From NCBI RefSeq assembly GCF_020781835.1, contig NZ_JAJGNJ010000002.1, positions 413,772-477,771 on the forward strand: a stretch of DNA of 64,000 bases, given 5' to 3'. The notes below the pieces were generated by a model that saw nothing but the letters and a program-made list of their open reading frames with translations, did not search any database and was not told the DNA's origin. A program made the position numbers and the translations under genes. The number at the start of each line of letters is the position of its first letter. Positions within the stretch are counted from its first letter, which is position 1. The stretch comes from Microbacterium testaceum. Its GTDB lineage: Bacteria > Actinomycetota > Actinomycetes > Actinomycetales > Microbacteriaceae. Shown piece after piece: positions 27,429-37,188 of this stretch.

Positions 27429-28307
27429 ATGACTAACCAGACCACCCCACCAGGCGGCGGCGACCAGCCCCAGACGCCCCCCACGCGCCGCAGCCTCCGC
27501 CGCTCCGCCACGCCACCAGCCACCAGCATCATCACCCGCCCGCCACGGCGCCCGCCCGCAGAGACGTCCGCCCGTGGTCGGGTAGTCGCGCTGCGTCCAG
27601 TGCGCTCCCTGGCGGTCCTTATGGTGGTCACCGGCCTGATCGCGACCTTCGCTCTCCCCGCGTATGCCGCCTGGAAGCCGGCGGACCTCGAGATCCCGAC
27701 ACTGCAGCAAGTCGCGTCCGAGGACGTGCAATCCTTGATCGTCGCCTCCGACGCGACTGGGACGCAGCTCACACGGGAGAGCTACTCGGCCACCACCCAG
27801 GCGGAGATCGACCAGAAGAAGGCGGCAGAAGCAGCCGCAGAGCGTGCGCGGGCCTCCGCACAGGTCGCCTCGGTGCCCTTCGACTACAGCATCGTGCCGC
27901 AAGGCAGCGGAGCCGTGCGGTGGCCGGTGGGCGGTCCGTTCACCGTGACCGACCGCTTCGGTGCTCGAGGCGGCGCGCATATGGGCACCGACATGGTCAC
28001 TGCCGGCGGAACCCCCGTCTACGCGTCCGTCGACGGCGTCGTGCGGATCTCACAGGACAGCTACGGCGGATACGGGGTCACCGTCGTGGTGGAATCCGTG
28101 CTGAACGGGCAACAGGTGAGCACGGTGTACCCGCACATGCAGACCGGAAGTCGGCAGGTCGCTGCCGGGCAGACCGTCACGGCCGGGCAGCTGGTCGGAC
28201 TCGTCGGCAGCACGGGACGTTCCACCGCGAACCATCTGCACTTCGAGGTCTACCTCGACGGAACCGCCGTGGACTCGCTGGCTTGGCTGGAAGCGAACGC
28301 GGGCTGA
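27429..28307 (+). CDS. Membrane-anchored M23 peptidase
   Basis: This 292-residue protein has a Pro/Arg-rich cytoplasmic N-terminus, one signal/anchor helix (VRSLAVLMVVTGLIATFALPAYA), a short helical linker and a C-terminal M23 domain. The zinc ligands appear in AHMGTDMVT and in NHLHFEVYLDG. A RESYSATTQ segment in the linker is mirrored as RDSYSTGTL in the M23 protein at 41417, so the two are paralogues. It lies between another M23 gene and ccsB in the same rightward train. A role in wall remodelling during assembly of copper or cytochrome proteins is inferred. Confidence 0.88.
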   Translation: MTNQTTPPGGGDQPQTPPTRRSLRRSATPPATSIITRPPRRPPAETSARGRVVALRPVRSLAVLMVVTGLIATFALPAYAAWKPADLEIPTLQQVASEDVQSLIVASDATGTQLTRESYSATTQAEIDQKKAAEAAAERARASAQVASVPFDYSIVPQGSGAVRWPVGGPFTVTDRFGARGGAHMGTDMVTAGGTPVYASVDGVVRISQDSYGGYGVTVVVESVLNGQQVSTVYPHMQTGSRQVAAGQTVTAGQLVGLVGSTGRSTANHLHFEVYLDGTAVDSLAWLEANAG

Positions 28308-28387
28308 CCCATGTGCCGCACGGATCTACCGCGCCACCCCGCTCGCGGGCACCCCCTGACCGAAACGACGAAGAGGACGACCCTGCC

Positions 28388-29398
28388 ATGACCGGAACTG
28401 ACGCGCTCTCCCTGGACGGCATCTCACTGCTGTTGGTGTGGACGGCGATCGCCACCTACTTGCTCGCGTTCATCGCGTACACGATCGACCTGGCCGTGCG
28501 CTCCGTCCCCGCCAGCGTCCCGCAGCGGGAGCCTGCCCTGGCCGGCGCCGCCGCCTGGGCGGGCCAGCAGACGGAAAACGCCCAGAGAGCGTCGGTGGAC
28601 AGTGTTCGCACGCCGCCCGCGCAGCGTCAACGGTTGCTGTGGGCGCGGATCGGGACGTCGCTGACTGTCCTTGCGTTCCTGTTCCACTTGGCCGGCACCA
28701 TCCTGCGCGGGATCGTCGCGGAGCGGGTGCCGTGGGCGAACATGTACGAGTTTGCGCTGACCGGCACCGTCCTGATCGTCGCCGTATACCTGCTGGTGCT
28801 GCGCCGCTACGACCTCCGCTTCCTGGGCGCGTTCCTGATCGGCATGATCGTGCTGCTACTGGGCGGGGCGACCATCACGTTCTACGTCGAGGTCGTTCCG
28901 CTGATGGACCCGCTCAAGAGTGTCTGGCTGGTCATCCACGTCTTCGTCGCCTCGCTCGCTACGGCCCTGTTCGCGATCGCCTGCGGGCTCGCGGTCACCC
29001 AGCTCATGCAAATCCGCCGGGAACGGCGCGCCGACACAGCCTCGGCTCGTGCCGGGGGCCCGCGGTTCCTGGCGACGCTGCCTACCGCGGACGCTCTCGA
29101 AGCCCTCGCGTACCGGTTCGTGATCGTCGGGTTCGTTTTCTGGACTTTCACCCTGATCGCCGGCGCGATCTGGGCCAACGACTCCTGGGGGCGCTATTGG
29201 GGATTCGACACCAAGGAAGTGTGGACCTTCGTGATCTGGGTGCTCTACGCCGGGTACATCCACGCCCGCGCGACCAGAGGGTGGCGCGGCACCCGCTCGG
29301 CCTGGCTGTGCATCATCGGTTTCGTCACGGTGCTATTCAACTTCACGATCGTCAACATGTTCTTCAAGGGTCTCCACGCCTACTCCGGTCTCAGTTGA
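28388..29398 (+). CDS. ccsB: CcsB/ResC cytochrome c synthase haem-handling protein
   Basis: This is the second System II subunit, which exports haem and attaches it to apocytochrome c with ResB. The length is 336 residues with about eight helices. The tryptophan-rich haem motif is present as WGFDTKEVWTFVIWVLYAGYIH, near the C-terminus. VPWANMYEFA and HVFVASLATALFA contribute conserved residues of the CcmF/CcsA fold. ATG 28388 was chosen because it begins the first membrane helix segment; the open frame upstream is shadow sequence. It is separated from resB by ctaG, lnt and two M23 genes, an unusual insertion. Confidence 0.95.
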   Translation: MTGTDALSLDGISLLLVWTAIATYLLAFIAYTIDLAVRSVPASVPQREPALAGAAAWAGQQTENAQRASVDSVRTPPAQRQRLLWARIGTSLTVLAFLFHLAGTILRGIVAERVPWANMYEFALTGTVLIVAVYLLVLRRYDLRFLGAFLIGMIVLLLGGATITFYVEVVPLMDPLKSVWLVIHVFVASLATALFAIACGLAVTQLMQIRRERRADTASARAGGPRFLATLPTADALEALAYRFVIVGFVFWTFTLIAGAIWANDSWGRYWGFDTKEVWTFVIWVLYAGYIHARATRGWRGTRSAWLCIIGFVTVLFNFTIVNMFFKGLHAYSGLS

Positions 29399-29429
29399 CC
29401 CCCACACCGCGCTCACGGAAAGCCCACCA

Positions 29430-31463
29430 ATGCCCCCTACCGCTACCCGTCCCCCTTCCGCGCAGGGCGTAACCGGTCCGCTACTCACTCCACGCATCCT
29501 CCGCACGGTGGGTCCCGCAATCCTCGTTGTAACCGCGCTTGTCGCCCTTGTCGCGGGCCTGGCGTTCGGTGGGGGCGCAGCAGGCCTGCAACTCGGCGAC
29601 GCTGGCCCCATCGTTCGGTGGGGCCTCCCGACCGCGAAGCTGATCGTGAACCTGGCCGCGGCGGGCATGGTCGGTGTGCTCGTGACGGCGCTCTTTACCC
29701 TGCGAGCGGGTGAGCGGGAGTTCGACGTCGCCCTGGATACCGCCTCGATCGCCGCGGCGGTGTTCACCGTGGCCGCCGGGGCGACGGGATTCTTCACCTT
29801 CGTTAGCGTGCTCAACCCGGCGCTGGACGCGGGGCCGGTATTCGGGCAGCAGCTCGGCCGGTTCCTCGTCGAGACCGAGGTCGGTCGCACCTGGCTCATC
29901 ACCACCGTCGCGGGCGCGATGCTCACGGTCCTGACCTTCGCGGTCCGGTCCTGGCCGGCCACGCTTTTCGTGACAGCCGCCGCCGTTGCCGCCCTGGTGC
30001 CGATGGGTACGCAAGGGCACTCCGGCGACGACGCGTTCCACCACGAGGCGATGATGGCGCTCATCCTGCATATCATCGGCGCCGCCGTATGGGTCGGCGG
30101 ACTCTTGCTGCTCGTCGTCGTTCGACCACTTCTGTCGCGGGACCGCCTCGCTGACGTCGTCGCCCGCTACTCAAGCATCGCGCTGGCCGCGTTCATGCTC
30201 GTTGCCGTGTCCGGCACAGTGCGTGCCGCAATCGGCCTGCAGGACTGGACGGCGTTGCTCTCCCCGTACGGAACGATCCTCGCCGTGAAGGTGCTGGCGC
30301 TGATCGCGCTGGGCTTCTTGGGGGCCTGGTATCGCGCCCGCCTGATCGGCACGATGCGGGATTCCGACCGCATCGGCCGGTCTTTCTGGATGCTCGTCTT
30401 CTTCGAGCTGGCGGTCATGGGCCTGGCCAGCGGCGCAGCCGCCGCGCTGGCACGCACACCCCCACCGAACCCGACACCGCTTCCCGAAACCCCGTCCCCT
30501 GCGGAACGCCTCACCGGCGCACCGCTGCCCCCCGAGCTCACCATTGACCGATGGTTCACCGCGTGGAACATCGACCTGCTGTGGGCTGTCGTGGCCGCAT
30601 TCGCGGTCTTCTTCTACCTCGCCGGCGTGTGGCGCCTACGTCGCCGTGGCGACACGTGGCCCGTACACCGCACGATCATGTGGGTCTTGGGGATGGTCCT
30701 GTTGGTGTGGGTGACCGGCGGTGTCGTCAACGTCTACCAGGACTACCTGTTCAGCATGCACATGGTGGGGCACATGCTGCTCACCATGGCAATCCCCGTC
30801 CTCCTAGTCGCCGGCGCCCCGGTCACGCTCGCGGCCCGGGCGATCCGCAAGCGCGAGGACGGTACCCGTGGGGGACGGGAATGGATCCTGTGGACCGTGC
30901 ATTCCCCGGTCGCCCGGATACTGACCAACCCGTTCGTCGCGGCCGGGCTGTTCATCGGGTCACTGTGGGTTTTCTACTACACCGACCTGTTCCGGTGGTC
31001 GCTCTACGACCACCTCGGACACCAGTGGATGATCACGCACTTCCTCATTACCGGCTACCTGTTCGTGCTCTCGCTCATCGGCGTTGATCCGGTGCCGTAC
31101 CGCCTGCCGTACCCGGGGCGGCTGCTGCTGCTCATCGGCATCATGGCGATGCACGCCTTCTTCGGCATTGCGATCATGATGCAGGAAGGCCTCATGATCC
31201 CCGAGTGGTTCGGCGCCATGGGTCGAACCTGGGGCGCGACACCGCTAGAAGACCAGTACGCCGGTGGTGGTATTGCCTGGTCGATCGGCGAGATTCCCAC
31301 CCTCATCCTCGCGATCACTGTGGCGATCCAGTGGAGCCGCAGCGACGACCGCGAAACCAAACGCCGGGATCGACACGCCGACCGCACCGGCGAGGCAGAG
31401 CTGGAGGCGTACAACGCCCGCCTCCAGAAGCTTGCCGCGAGCGACGCCCGCCACGGTGGGTGA
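29430..31463 (+). CDS. CopD-CtaG fusion copper transport/assembly protein
   Basis: This 677-residue polytopic membrane protein combines two domains. The N-terminal half is CopD-like, with helices from residue 18 onward and the HHEAMMALILHIIGAAVWVGG histidine motif. The C-terminal half (from about residue 370) is CtaG-like, with MHMVGHMLLTMAIPVLLV and LLIGIMAMHAFFGIAIMMQEG. CopD takes up copper delivered by CopC, and CtaG helps insert copper into oxidase. The fusion is common in actinobacteria. It is the last gene of the rightward train that begins at the DUF6153-like gene. Its C-terminus is the template that reveals the ctaG frameshift. Confidence 0.93.
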   Translation: MPPTATRPPSAQGVTGPLLTPRILRTVGPAILVVTALVALVAGLAFGGGAAGLQLGDAGPIVRWGLPTAKLIVNLAAAGMVGVLVTALFTLRAGEREFDVALDTASIAAAVFTVAAGATGFFTFVSVLNPALDAGPVFGQQLGRFLVETEVGRTWLITTVAGAMLTVLTFAVRSWPATLFVTAAAVAALVPMGTQGHSGDDAFHHEAMMALILHIIGAAVWVGGLLLLVVVRPLLSRDRLADVVARYSSIALAAFMLVAVSGTVRAAIGLQDWTALLSPYGTILAVKVLALIALGFLGAWYRARLIGTMRDSDRIGRSFWMLVFFELAVMGLASGAAAALARTPPPNPTPLPETPSPAERLTGAPLPPELTIDRWFTAWNIDLLWAVVAAFAVFFYLAGVWRLRRRGDTWPVHRTIMWVLGMVLLVWVTGGVVNVYQDYLFSMHMVGHMLLTMAIPVLLVAGAPVTLAARAIRKREDGTRGGREWILWTVHSPVARILTNPFVAAGLFIGSLWVFYYTDLFRWSLYDHLGHQWMITHFLITGYLFVLSLIGVDPVPYRLPYPGRLLLLIGIMAMHAFFGIAIMMQEGLMIPEWFGAMGRTWGATPLEDQYAGGGIAWSIGEIPTLILAITVAIQWSRSDDRETKRRDRHADRTGEAELEAYNARLQKLAASDARHGG

Positions 31464-31491
31464 GAACTTCGCTCCTAACCTCGAACGAACG

Positions 31492-31525
31492 TTGACGTAT
31501 CTATCAACGACGATATCATCGTCAT
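31492..31525 (+). promoter_or_regulatory. Promoter and operator of the ArsR/CDF pair
   Basis: A TTGACG -35 box (31492-31497) and a TATCAT -10 box (31514-31519) lie 16 bp apart. The -10 ends six bases before the ATG, so the transcript probably starts at the start codon (leaderless). An inverted repeat GACGAT-ATC-ATCGTC (31509-31523) overlaps the -10 box and is a likely binding site for the ArsR protein encoded immediately downstream. Confidence 0.7.
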
Positions 31526-31915
31526 ATGGCGATGGAACCGCTACAGGTCACCGCATTCGATACGAGCGCCACCGAGGTCTATGCGCATCTGTTCGATGCC
31601 CTCGGCGACCCGACTCGACTGGCCGTGTTGCAGCACCTCGCGTCCGGCGAACACCGCGTGCGAGATCTGGTCGAACACATCGGTCTCGCGCAATCCACCG
31701 TGAGTAAACACCTGAGCTTCCTGCTCGAGTGTCGTCTGATCACGGTCCGGCCGGAGGGCCGCTCCTCGTGGTACTCCCTGACCGACCCCAACGCAATCGC
31801 CGCCCTCATCAACGCGGCTCAATCGCTCCTTAGCGCCACCGGAACCCACGCCCAGCTGCACACCCACCTTCGTGAGCCCCACCTTGCTCGCACCGAGAGA
31901 ACGGAGATCCGCTAA
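31526..31915 (+). CDS. ArsR-family metal-sensing repressor
   Basis: This 129-residue winged-helix regulator is of the ArsR/SmtB type. The helix-turn-helix is RDLVEHIGLAQSTVSKHLSFLLE and the wing is VRPEGRSSWYSL. The C-terminal helix and tail are histidine-rich (THAQLHTHLREPH), which suggests zinc or a similar ion as ligand, as in alpha-5-site sensors; the CxC motif of arsenic sensors is absent. The stop overlaps the start of the CDF transporter gene (TAATG), so it most likely represses that efflux operon. The ATG has no ribosome binding site, consistent with a leaderless mRNA. Confidence 0.85.
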   Translation: MAMEPLQVTAFDTSATEVYAHLFDALGDPTRLAVLQHLASGEHRVRDLVEHIGLAQSTVSKHLSFLLECRLITVRPEGRSSWYSLTDPNAIAALINAAQSLLSATGTHAQLHTHLREPHLARTERTEIR

Positions 31916-32856
31916 TGGGCCCAGGGCACAATCACGGCTCCCCGCCAGGCGCCGCAGGCGAACCGCGCGACCACCGAAAGAGGCTCTGGATCGCTTTGGG
32001 TCTAACAGCGACCATTGTCGCCGCCCAAGCAATCGGATCCATCGTCACTGGTAGCCTCGCGCTACTCACCGACACTGCACATGCCATAACGGACGCTTCT
32101 GGCCTCCTAGTCGCCCTGATCGCTGCAACCCTCATGTTGCGCCCGGCCAACGCCAAACGCACCTGGGGCTTCCGTCGCATCGAGGTCATCGCCGCGATGG
32201 GACAAGCGACCCTGCTCCTCCTCGTCGGCGCCTACACCGCCATCGAGGGCATTCGCCGCTTGTTCGAACCGCCCGAGGTGCCGGGAACCGAGCTCCTGGT
32301 GTTCGGCATCATCGGCCTCACAGCCAACATCGTCGCAATAGTCCTTCTGTCCTCAACTCGCGGGGCGAACTTCAACATGCGCGCTGCGTTCCTCGAAGTC
32401 CTGAACGATGCTCTCGGATCGCTTGGTGTCATCGTGGCAGCGATCGTGATCGCAACCACAGGCTTCATGCAGGCTGACGCGATCGCTGGCTTGCTGATCG
32501 CCGCGCTCATCGTGCCGCGGGCCTTCAAACTCCTGCGGGAGACCACCAGCGTCCTCATGGAATTCACGCCTCCCGGGTTGGACCTCGACCAAGTTCGTGC
32601 GCACATTCTCAAGCTCGAGCACGTCAAAGACGTCCATGATCTCCACGCTTCGACTGTTGCGACTGGGTTGCCCACTATCAGCGCTCACGTGGTGGTTGAA
32701 GACCAGTGCTTCTCCGACGGCCACGCCGCAAACGTGCTGGAGGAAGTGAAGGAATGTGTCGCCGACCACTTCGAGGTCTCCGTGCTTCATTCCACCTTCC
32801 AAATCGAAACAGCTCACATCCAGGAGGAGGAGTCGACCTCCGTCACCCACGCGTAG
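31915..32856 (+). CDS. Cation diffusion facilitator (CzcD/ZitB type)
   Basis: This 313-residue efflux transporter has six membrane helices. Metal-site residues are visible: ALLTDTAHAITD in helix 2 and EVLNDALGSLGV in helix 5, the HxxxD/DxxxD pattern of zinc-exporting CDF proteins. The cytoplasmic domain has HVVVEDQCF and the HHHS-like loop is replaced by DLHASTVATG. The C-terminus is acidic (IQEEEST). The start overlaps the ArsR gene, so it is a two-gene operon under that regulator. Zinc, cobalt or cadmium efflux is predicted from the family. Confidence 0.9.
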   Translation: MGPGHNHGSPPGAAGEPRDHRKRLWIALGLTATIVAAQAIGSIVTGSLALLTDTAHAITDASGLLVALIAATLMLRPANAKRTWGFRRIEVIAAMGQATLLLLVGAYTAIEGIRRLFEPPEVPGTELLVFGIIGLTANIVAIVLLSSTRGANFNMRAAFLEVLNDALGSLGVIVAAIVIATTGFMQADAIAGLLIAALIVPRAFKLLRETTSVLMEFTPPGLDLDQVRAHILKLEHVKDVHDLHASTVATGLPTISAHVVVEDQCFSDGHAANVLEEVKECVADHFEVSVLHSTFQIETAHIQEEESTSVTHA

Positions 32857-33109
32857 TGCCCGCAGCAGCCGAGGAAAACCTCGTGATCAACAACCCGGAG
32901 AGGTCGGCCGCGGACTGCACCTAGAGATGAAGTCCGCATCGGACGACGTAGGCGGACCTCGTCAAGCAGCTCTCGCGTAGCCTCGCTTCAACGACTGTCA
33001 TCACACGCCCACAGGCCCCCAAGTCCGAGAACTCCACCAGGGTCACCACTGACCGCCACCGTCATGCCGCGAGAGCGGACGTCCGGTGTGATTCGCGATG
33101 CACCGCGGC
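32857..33109. other. Convergent intergenic region
   Basis: About 250 bp separate two convergent CDF genes. A short hairpin CGAGG-AAAA-CCTCG at 32870-32883 could act as a weak terminator for the first operon. Nothing else recognisable is seen. Confidence 0.35.
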
Positions 33110-33802
33110 CTAGTGGTGGTGTGCGTCGTCGTCGTCTTCGTCGTCATGGTCGTGCTCGTCTTCCAAGAGCATCCCGACTGAGGTGGCGCAGGCGTCGCCG
33201 CGCCATGCCTCGATGCCCTCGCGGATCGCGAACGCGGCGATGACGAGGCCGGCGATCGCGTCGGCCCACCACCAACCGAACAAGCTATTGACGACAAGGC
33301 CCACCAGTACGGCTGCGGAGAGGTAGGTGCAGATGAGGGTCTGCTTTGAGTCTGCGACGGCCGTGGCCGATCCCAGTTCGCGGCCGGCTCGACGCTCCGC
33401 GAGGGAGAGGAACGGCATGATGACGACGCTGAGGGCGGTGATGACGATGCCGAGTGTGGAGTGCTCGACGTCGACCTGGCCGACGAGTGCGAGGACGGAC
33501 GTGACCGTCACGTACGCGGCGAGGGCGAAGAACGCGACTGCGATCACGCGGAGCGTGCCTTTCTCCCACCGCTCGGGGTCGCGACGGGTGAACTGCCAGG
33601 CGACCGCGGCCGCCGACAGAACCTCGATCGTCGAGTCCAGGCCGAACCCGATCAGCGCGGCCGAGGATGCCACCGTGCCGGCGGCGATCGCGACCACGGC
33701 CTCGATCAGGTTGTAGGCGATCGTCGCCGTGACAATCCACCGGATGCGGCGTTGCAGCACCTGTCGGCGGTCGTCAGCGATGCGGGAAGCGGTGGTGGTC
33801 AT
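33110..33802 (-). CDS. CDF-type cation transporter with His/Asp-rich tail
   Basis: This 230-residue membrane protein has five to six helices and the CDF signature SSAALIGFGLDSTIEVLSAAAV in helix 2, then WWWADAIAGLVIAAFAIREG in helix 5. The usual large cytoplasmic domain is missing; instead the protein ends in a Glu/His/Asp stretch closing with AHHH, a likely metal chaperone tail. The ATG at 33802 overlaps the CmtR-like regulator stop (ATGA), so the two genes are coupled. A close paralogue with the same arrangement is at 44065. Probably exports cadmium, lead or a similar divalent cation. Confidence 0.85.
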   Translation of the reverse strand: MTTTASRIADDRRQVLQRRIRWIVTATIAYNLIEAVVAIAAGTVASSAALIGFGLDSTIEVLSAAAVAWQFTRRDPERWEKGTLRVIAVAFFALAAYVTVTSVLALVGQVDVEHSTLGIVITALSVVIMPFLSLAERRAGRELGSATAVADSKQTLICTYLSAAVLVGLVVNSLFGWWWADAIAGLVIAAFAIREGIEAWRGDACATSVGMLLEDEHDHDDEDDDDAHHH

Positions 33803-34143
33803 GCGCAGGTGCAGCTCTCTCCGGCGCAGCAGCCGGGCTCGACGTAGAGGACGACGCGCAGCAGCTCGTCGAGGGCGGGGGCCAGGTGTGCGTCGGCGAG
33901 TCGATACCAGGTCCGTCGACCATCGGGCACAGCCTCGACGAGGCCACAGCCGCGCAGGCACGCGAGCTGGTTCGACATGACCTGACGAGAGACGGCAAGG
34001 GCGTCGGCCAGGTCCGAGGGGTAGGCGGGTGCTTCGCGCAGCGCCAGGAGGACACCCACGCGCGTCGGGTCAGAGAGTGCGTGGCCCAGGCGGGCAAGTG
34101 CAGCCGTGTGCGTCACGGTGGCGGTAGCGGTCGCGGTGGACAT
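33799..34143 (-). CDS. CmtR-like ArsR-family cadmium/lead sensor
   Basis: This 114-residue ArsR-family repressor has SDLADALAVSRQVMSNQLACLRGCGLV as helix-turn-helix. The paired cysteines (C-L-R-G-C) match Cys57 and Cys61 of mycobacterial CmtR, and the C-terminus adds CCAGESCTC as further ligands. It is coupled to the CDF gene downstream and probably represses it in the absence of metal. The start has no ribosome binding site. TATTCT (revcomp of 34151-34156) ends seven bases before the ATG, suggesting a leaderless transcript. Repeated CAGA..AC.CTG elements at 34157-34184 are a candidate operator. Confidence 0.85.
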   Translation of the reverse strand: MSTATATATVTHTAALARLGHALSDPTRVGVLLALREAPAYPSDLADALAVSRQVMSNQLACLRGCGLVEAVPDGRRTWYRLADAHLAPALDELLRVVLYVEPGCCAGESCTCA

Positions 34144-34216
34144 GACACCGAGAATACAGAGAACACTGAATAAACAGAACGCTGTACGCCGGGTGCGAGG
34201 TGATTACCCCGTCCTG

Positions 34217-34251
34217 TTGCTATCAATACCCTAGGGGGGTATGGTATACCT
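34217..34251 (+). promoter_or_regulatory. CsoR operator and leaderless csoR promoter
   Basis: ATACCC-TAGGG-GGGTAT at 34226-34242 is a CsoR-type copper operator (G/C-tract flanked by AT ends). It sits between a TTGCTA -35-like box (34217-34222) and a TATGGT -10 box (34240-34245, 17-bp spacer), so bound CsoR would block RNA polymerase. The -10 ends six bases before the GTG at 34252, so transcription likely starts at the start codon. Confidence 0.85.
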
Positions 34252-34533
34252 GTGAACGGATACGACGGCAACAAAGACGACCTGCAGAAGCGACTGCGTC
34301 GGGTCGAGGGTCAGGTGCGCGGGATCGCCCGGATGATCGACGAAGACAAATACTGCATCGACATCCTCACGCAGGTGTCTGCCGCGACGAAGGCCCTGGA
34401 AACAGTGGCGCTGTCCCTGCTGGGCGACCACCTGAGCCACTGCGTCGCGGAAGCGAGCGCCGAAGGTGGCCAGGTAGCTGCGGAAAAGATCCGTGAGGCC
34501 AACGACGCCATCGCCCGACTCGTCCGTTCTTGA
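34252..34533 (+). CDS. csoR: CsoR copper-sensing repressor
   Basis: This 93-residue all-helical repressor dissociates from DNA on binding Cu(I). The Cys-His-Cys ligand set is visible: Cys in DEDKYCIDIL, then HLSHC further on. The RRVEGQVRGIARMIDEDKYC segment is the DNA-binding and dimer region of the CsoR/RcnR family. The GTG start fits the leaderless promoter directly upstream. It heads the operon with the copper chaperone, CopA and CopB, and is predicted to repress it through the operator at 34226-34242. Confidence 0.95.
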   Translation: MNGYDGNKDDLQKRLRRVEGQVRGIARMIDEDKYCIDILTQVSAATKALETVALSLLGDHLSHCVAEASAEGGQVAAEKIREANDAIARLVRS

Positions 34534-34563
34534 TCACACCGAATCCCGTTGAAGGAGCACATC

Positions 34564-34887
34564 ATGACTGACCGCATCGACCTCGGTCTGAAAGACACCA
34601 ACGCCGGCTGCGCCTGCTGCACCACATCCGCAGCGACGGACGCTCCCGCATCGAGCTCCGCCGCCGTCACGAAAGACGTCCTGGTAGACGGGATGACGTG
34701 CTCGCACTGCGTGTCGAGCGTCACCGAGGAGCTGACCGCGATCGACGGTGTGGAGAACGTCACAGTTGACCTGAACGCCCGCGGTACGTCACGGGTCACC
34801 ATTCACAGCGCCGCGCCGATCGACTCTGACGCCGTAAAAGCCGCGGTCGAGGAGGCCGGCTACACCGTGGCAGGTAGCCCCGCATGA
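34564..34887 (+). CDS. copZ: Copper chaperone with heavy-metal-associated domain (CopZ-like)
   Basis: This 107-residue protein has an N-terminal extension with a CACC cluster ([10 protein letters not shown]) and a C-terminal HMA domain. The metal site is GMTCSHC, and the ferredoxin-like fold follows ([28 protein letters not shown]). ATG 34564 was chosen because GAAGGAG lies seven bases before it; the three residues upstream are not conserved. It overlaps copA by four bases. It should deliver Cu(I) to CopA in the cytoplasm. The extra Cys-rich N-terminus is unusual for CopZ and may add a second binding site. Confidence 0.9.
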   Translation: MTDRIDLGLKDTNAGCACCTTSAATDAPASSSAAVTKDVLVDGMTCSHCVSSVTEELTAIDGVENVTVDLNARGTSRVTIHSAAPIDSDAVKAAVEEAGYTVAGSPA

Positions 34888-37148
34888 GCACGGTCGACGT
34901 CGAGCTCGATATCTCCGGGATGACGTGCGCGTCGTGCGCGACCCGGATCGAACGCAAGCTGAACAAGCTTCCCGGTGTGGAAGCGTCGGTGAATTACGCC
35001 ACCGAAAAAGCGCGTGTTCGCGGGCACGACGTCGACCCCGCCACCCTCATCGCCACCGTCGAATCCGCCGGATACCAGGCAGCCCTTCCCGCACCGCCGA
35101 CGAGCGATGACATCGATGAGAACACCCCGGACCGAGAGGACGGCGAGGTCGGGACGCTGCGGCGGCGCCTGCTGATCAGTACCGCACTGTCGTTGCCGGT
35201 GGCGGTGCTGTCGATGGTCCCGGCGTTGCAGTTCGAGTACTGGCAGTGGCTGGCCCTCACGCTCACCGCGCCGGTCGCGGTATGGGGGGCGTGGCCCTTT
35301 CACCGGGCCGCGGCGGTCAACGCCCGTCACGGCGCGGCGACTATGGACACCCTCATCAGCGTCGGTGTGATCGCGGCGTTCGGGTGGTCCCTGTACGCAC
35401 TGTTCTTCGGCGGGGCAGGTATGCCGGGGATGACGATGACCTTTACCCTCGTCGGCGCCCCGCAGGCGGGTGGCCATGAGATCTACCTGGAAGTCGCGGC
35501 GCTGGTCACCGTATTCATCCTCGCCGGACGGTACGCCGAAGCACGGGCGAAGAAATCATCGTCGGAGGCGCTGCGGGCGTTGCTGGAGATGGGCGCGAAG
35601 CACGCCACAAGGCTCGTCGACGGCGTCGAACGGACGGTGCCGGTCGCGCAGCTCGCGGTCGGAGACACCGTACTGGTTCGACCGGGGGAGAAGGTTCCCT
35701 CTGACGGTCTGGTGATCGATGGTTCCTCCGCGATCGACGCCAGCATGCTCACCGGAGAGTCGGTACCCGTCGAGGTGACCACCGGTTCCCGTGTCGTCGG
35801 CGCCACGGTGAACGTCGGTGGTCGCCTCACGGTCGAAATCACCCGGGTCGGCGCGGACACAGAGCTTGCCCGCATGCGCCGGCTGATGGAGGAAGCCCAG
35901 ACCGGCAAGGCCAAGGTGCAGCGCATCGCTGACCGCGTCTCTGCCGTCTTCGTCCCCATCGTCATCGGACTGGCCGTGGCCGCGTTCCTCGGCTGGACAA
36001 TCGCCGCAGCCTCGCTCGAGCTGGCCTTCACCGCGGCCGTTGCCACCCTGATCATCGCGTGCCCCTGCGCGCTCGGGCTCGCCACCCCCACCGCGTTGCT
36101 GGTCGGGACCGGCCGCGGTTCCCAGCTGGGAATCCTGATCCGCGGACCGCAGGTGCTGGAGCAGACCCGCACGATCGACACCATCGTGCTCGATAAGACC
36201 GGCACCGTCACCACCGGTCAGATGACCGTCACCGACATTCGCCCCGCCCACGACGTCACCCCGGACGAACTGCTGCGCGTTGCCGGGGCGGTCGAGTCGG
36301 GATCTGAGCATCCGGTCGCCCGCGCCGTCGTCACTGCTGCACCCGCGAGCGGTTACGCGGACAGCTTCGCGTCGCACGCCGGGTTTGGCGTCCAGGGCAT
36401 CGTGGACGGGGCGGCGATCGTCGCCGGCCGAGCGTCCTGGCTGGCCGATCAGTGGGGCATCCACCCGCCGGCCGAAGCCGCCGCTGAGCTGCGCGCTCTC
36501 GCGCAGAGTGGTACCGCAATCGCGGTCGGTCGCGACGGAGAGTACCTCGGCGCAATCGGGGTGGCCGACACCGTGAAGCCGACCAGCGCCGCCGCGATCA
36601 CCCGCTTCCAGGCGCTCGGGTTGCGCCCGGTGCTGCTGACCGGCGACAACGCCACCACCGCCGCGCGGATCGCCGCCGAGGTAGGTATCTCCGACGTGCA
36701 CGCCGAGGTCACTCCCGCCGGAAAGCTCGACGTGATCCGCCAGCTCCAGGACGACGGGCACGTTGTCGCGATGGTCGGTGACGGCGTCAACGACGCCGCC
36801 GCCCTCGCCGCCGCCGACCTCGGCCTGGCCATGGGTGGAGGCACGGACGCCGCGATCGCAGCCAGCGACATCACCATCGTCTCCGGCGACCTGACCGTCG
36901 TCGTGGACGCGATCCGCCTCGCCCGCCGCACTCTCGACACCATCAAGGGAAACCTGTTCTGGGCGTTCGCGTACAACGTCGCCGCCATTCCGATAGCCAT
37001 GGCCGGCCTGCTCAATCCTCTCGTCGCTGCGGCGGCGATGGCGTTGTCATCGGTGTTCGTGGTGACCAACAGCCTTCGGCTGCGCCGGTTCCGACCCGAC
37101 CCGGCACCCGCCCGTACGACCCTTGTTCCCGTGCCCCAACCGGCCTGA
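34884..37148 (+). CDS. copA: Cu(I)-exporting P1B-type ATPase CopA
   Basis: This 754-residue ATPase exports cytoplasmic copper. One N-terminal metal-binding domain carries GMTCASC. The membrane metal site is the CPC motif in [17 protein letters not shown]. The phosphorylation site is DKTGTVTTG, the actuator motif is LTGESVPVE, the hinge is [21 protein letters not shown], and the His-Pro nucleotide-binding motif is [11 protein letters not shown]. The length and order are typical of CopA with a single HMA domain. It is the third gene of the csoR operon and is translationally coupled to the chaperone. Confidence 0.97.
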   Translation: MSTVDVELDISGMTCASCATRIERKLNKLPGVEASVNYATEKARVRGHDVDPATLIATVESAGYQAALPAPPTSDDIDENTPDREDGEVGTLRRRLLISTALSLPVAVLSMVPALQFEYWQWLALTLTAPVAVWGAWPFHRAAAVNARHGAATMDTLISVGVIAAFGWSLYALFFGGAGMPGMTMTFTLVGAPQAGGHEIYLEVAALVTVFILAGRYAEARAKKSSSEALRALLEMGAKHATRLVDGVERTVPVAQLAVGDTVLVRPGEKVPSDGLVIDGSSAIDASMLTGESVPVEVTTGSRVVGATVNVGGRLTVEITRVGADTELARMRRLMEEAQTGKAKVQRIADRVSAVFVPIVIGLAVAAFLGWTIAAASLELAFTAAVATLIIACPCALGLATPTALLVGTGRGSQLGILIRGPQVLEQTRTIDTIVLDKTGTVTTGQMTVTDIRPAHDVTPDELLRVAGAVESGSEHPVARAVVTAAPASGYADSFASHAGFGVQGIVDGAAIVAGRASWLADQWGIHPPAEAAAELRALAQSGTAIAVGRDGEYLGAIGVADTVKPTSAAAITRFQALGLRPVLLTGDNATTAARIAAEVGISDVHAEVTPAGKLDVIRQLQDDGHVVAMVGDGVNDAAALAAADLGLAMGGGTDAAIAASDITIVSGDLTVVVDAIRLARRTLDTIKGNLFWAFAYNVAAIPIAMAGLLNPLVAAAAMALSSVFVVTNSLRLRRFRPDPAPARTTLVPVPQPA

Positions 37149-37188
37149 ACGTGCCGCCGCACCGGCGCACCCAGAGAAGGAGGCTCCG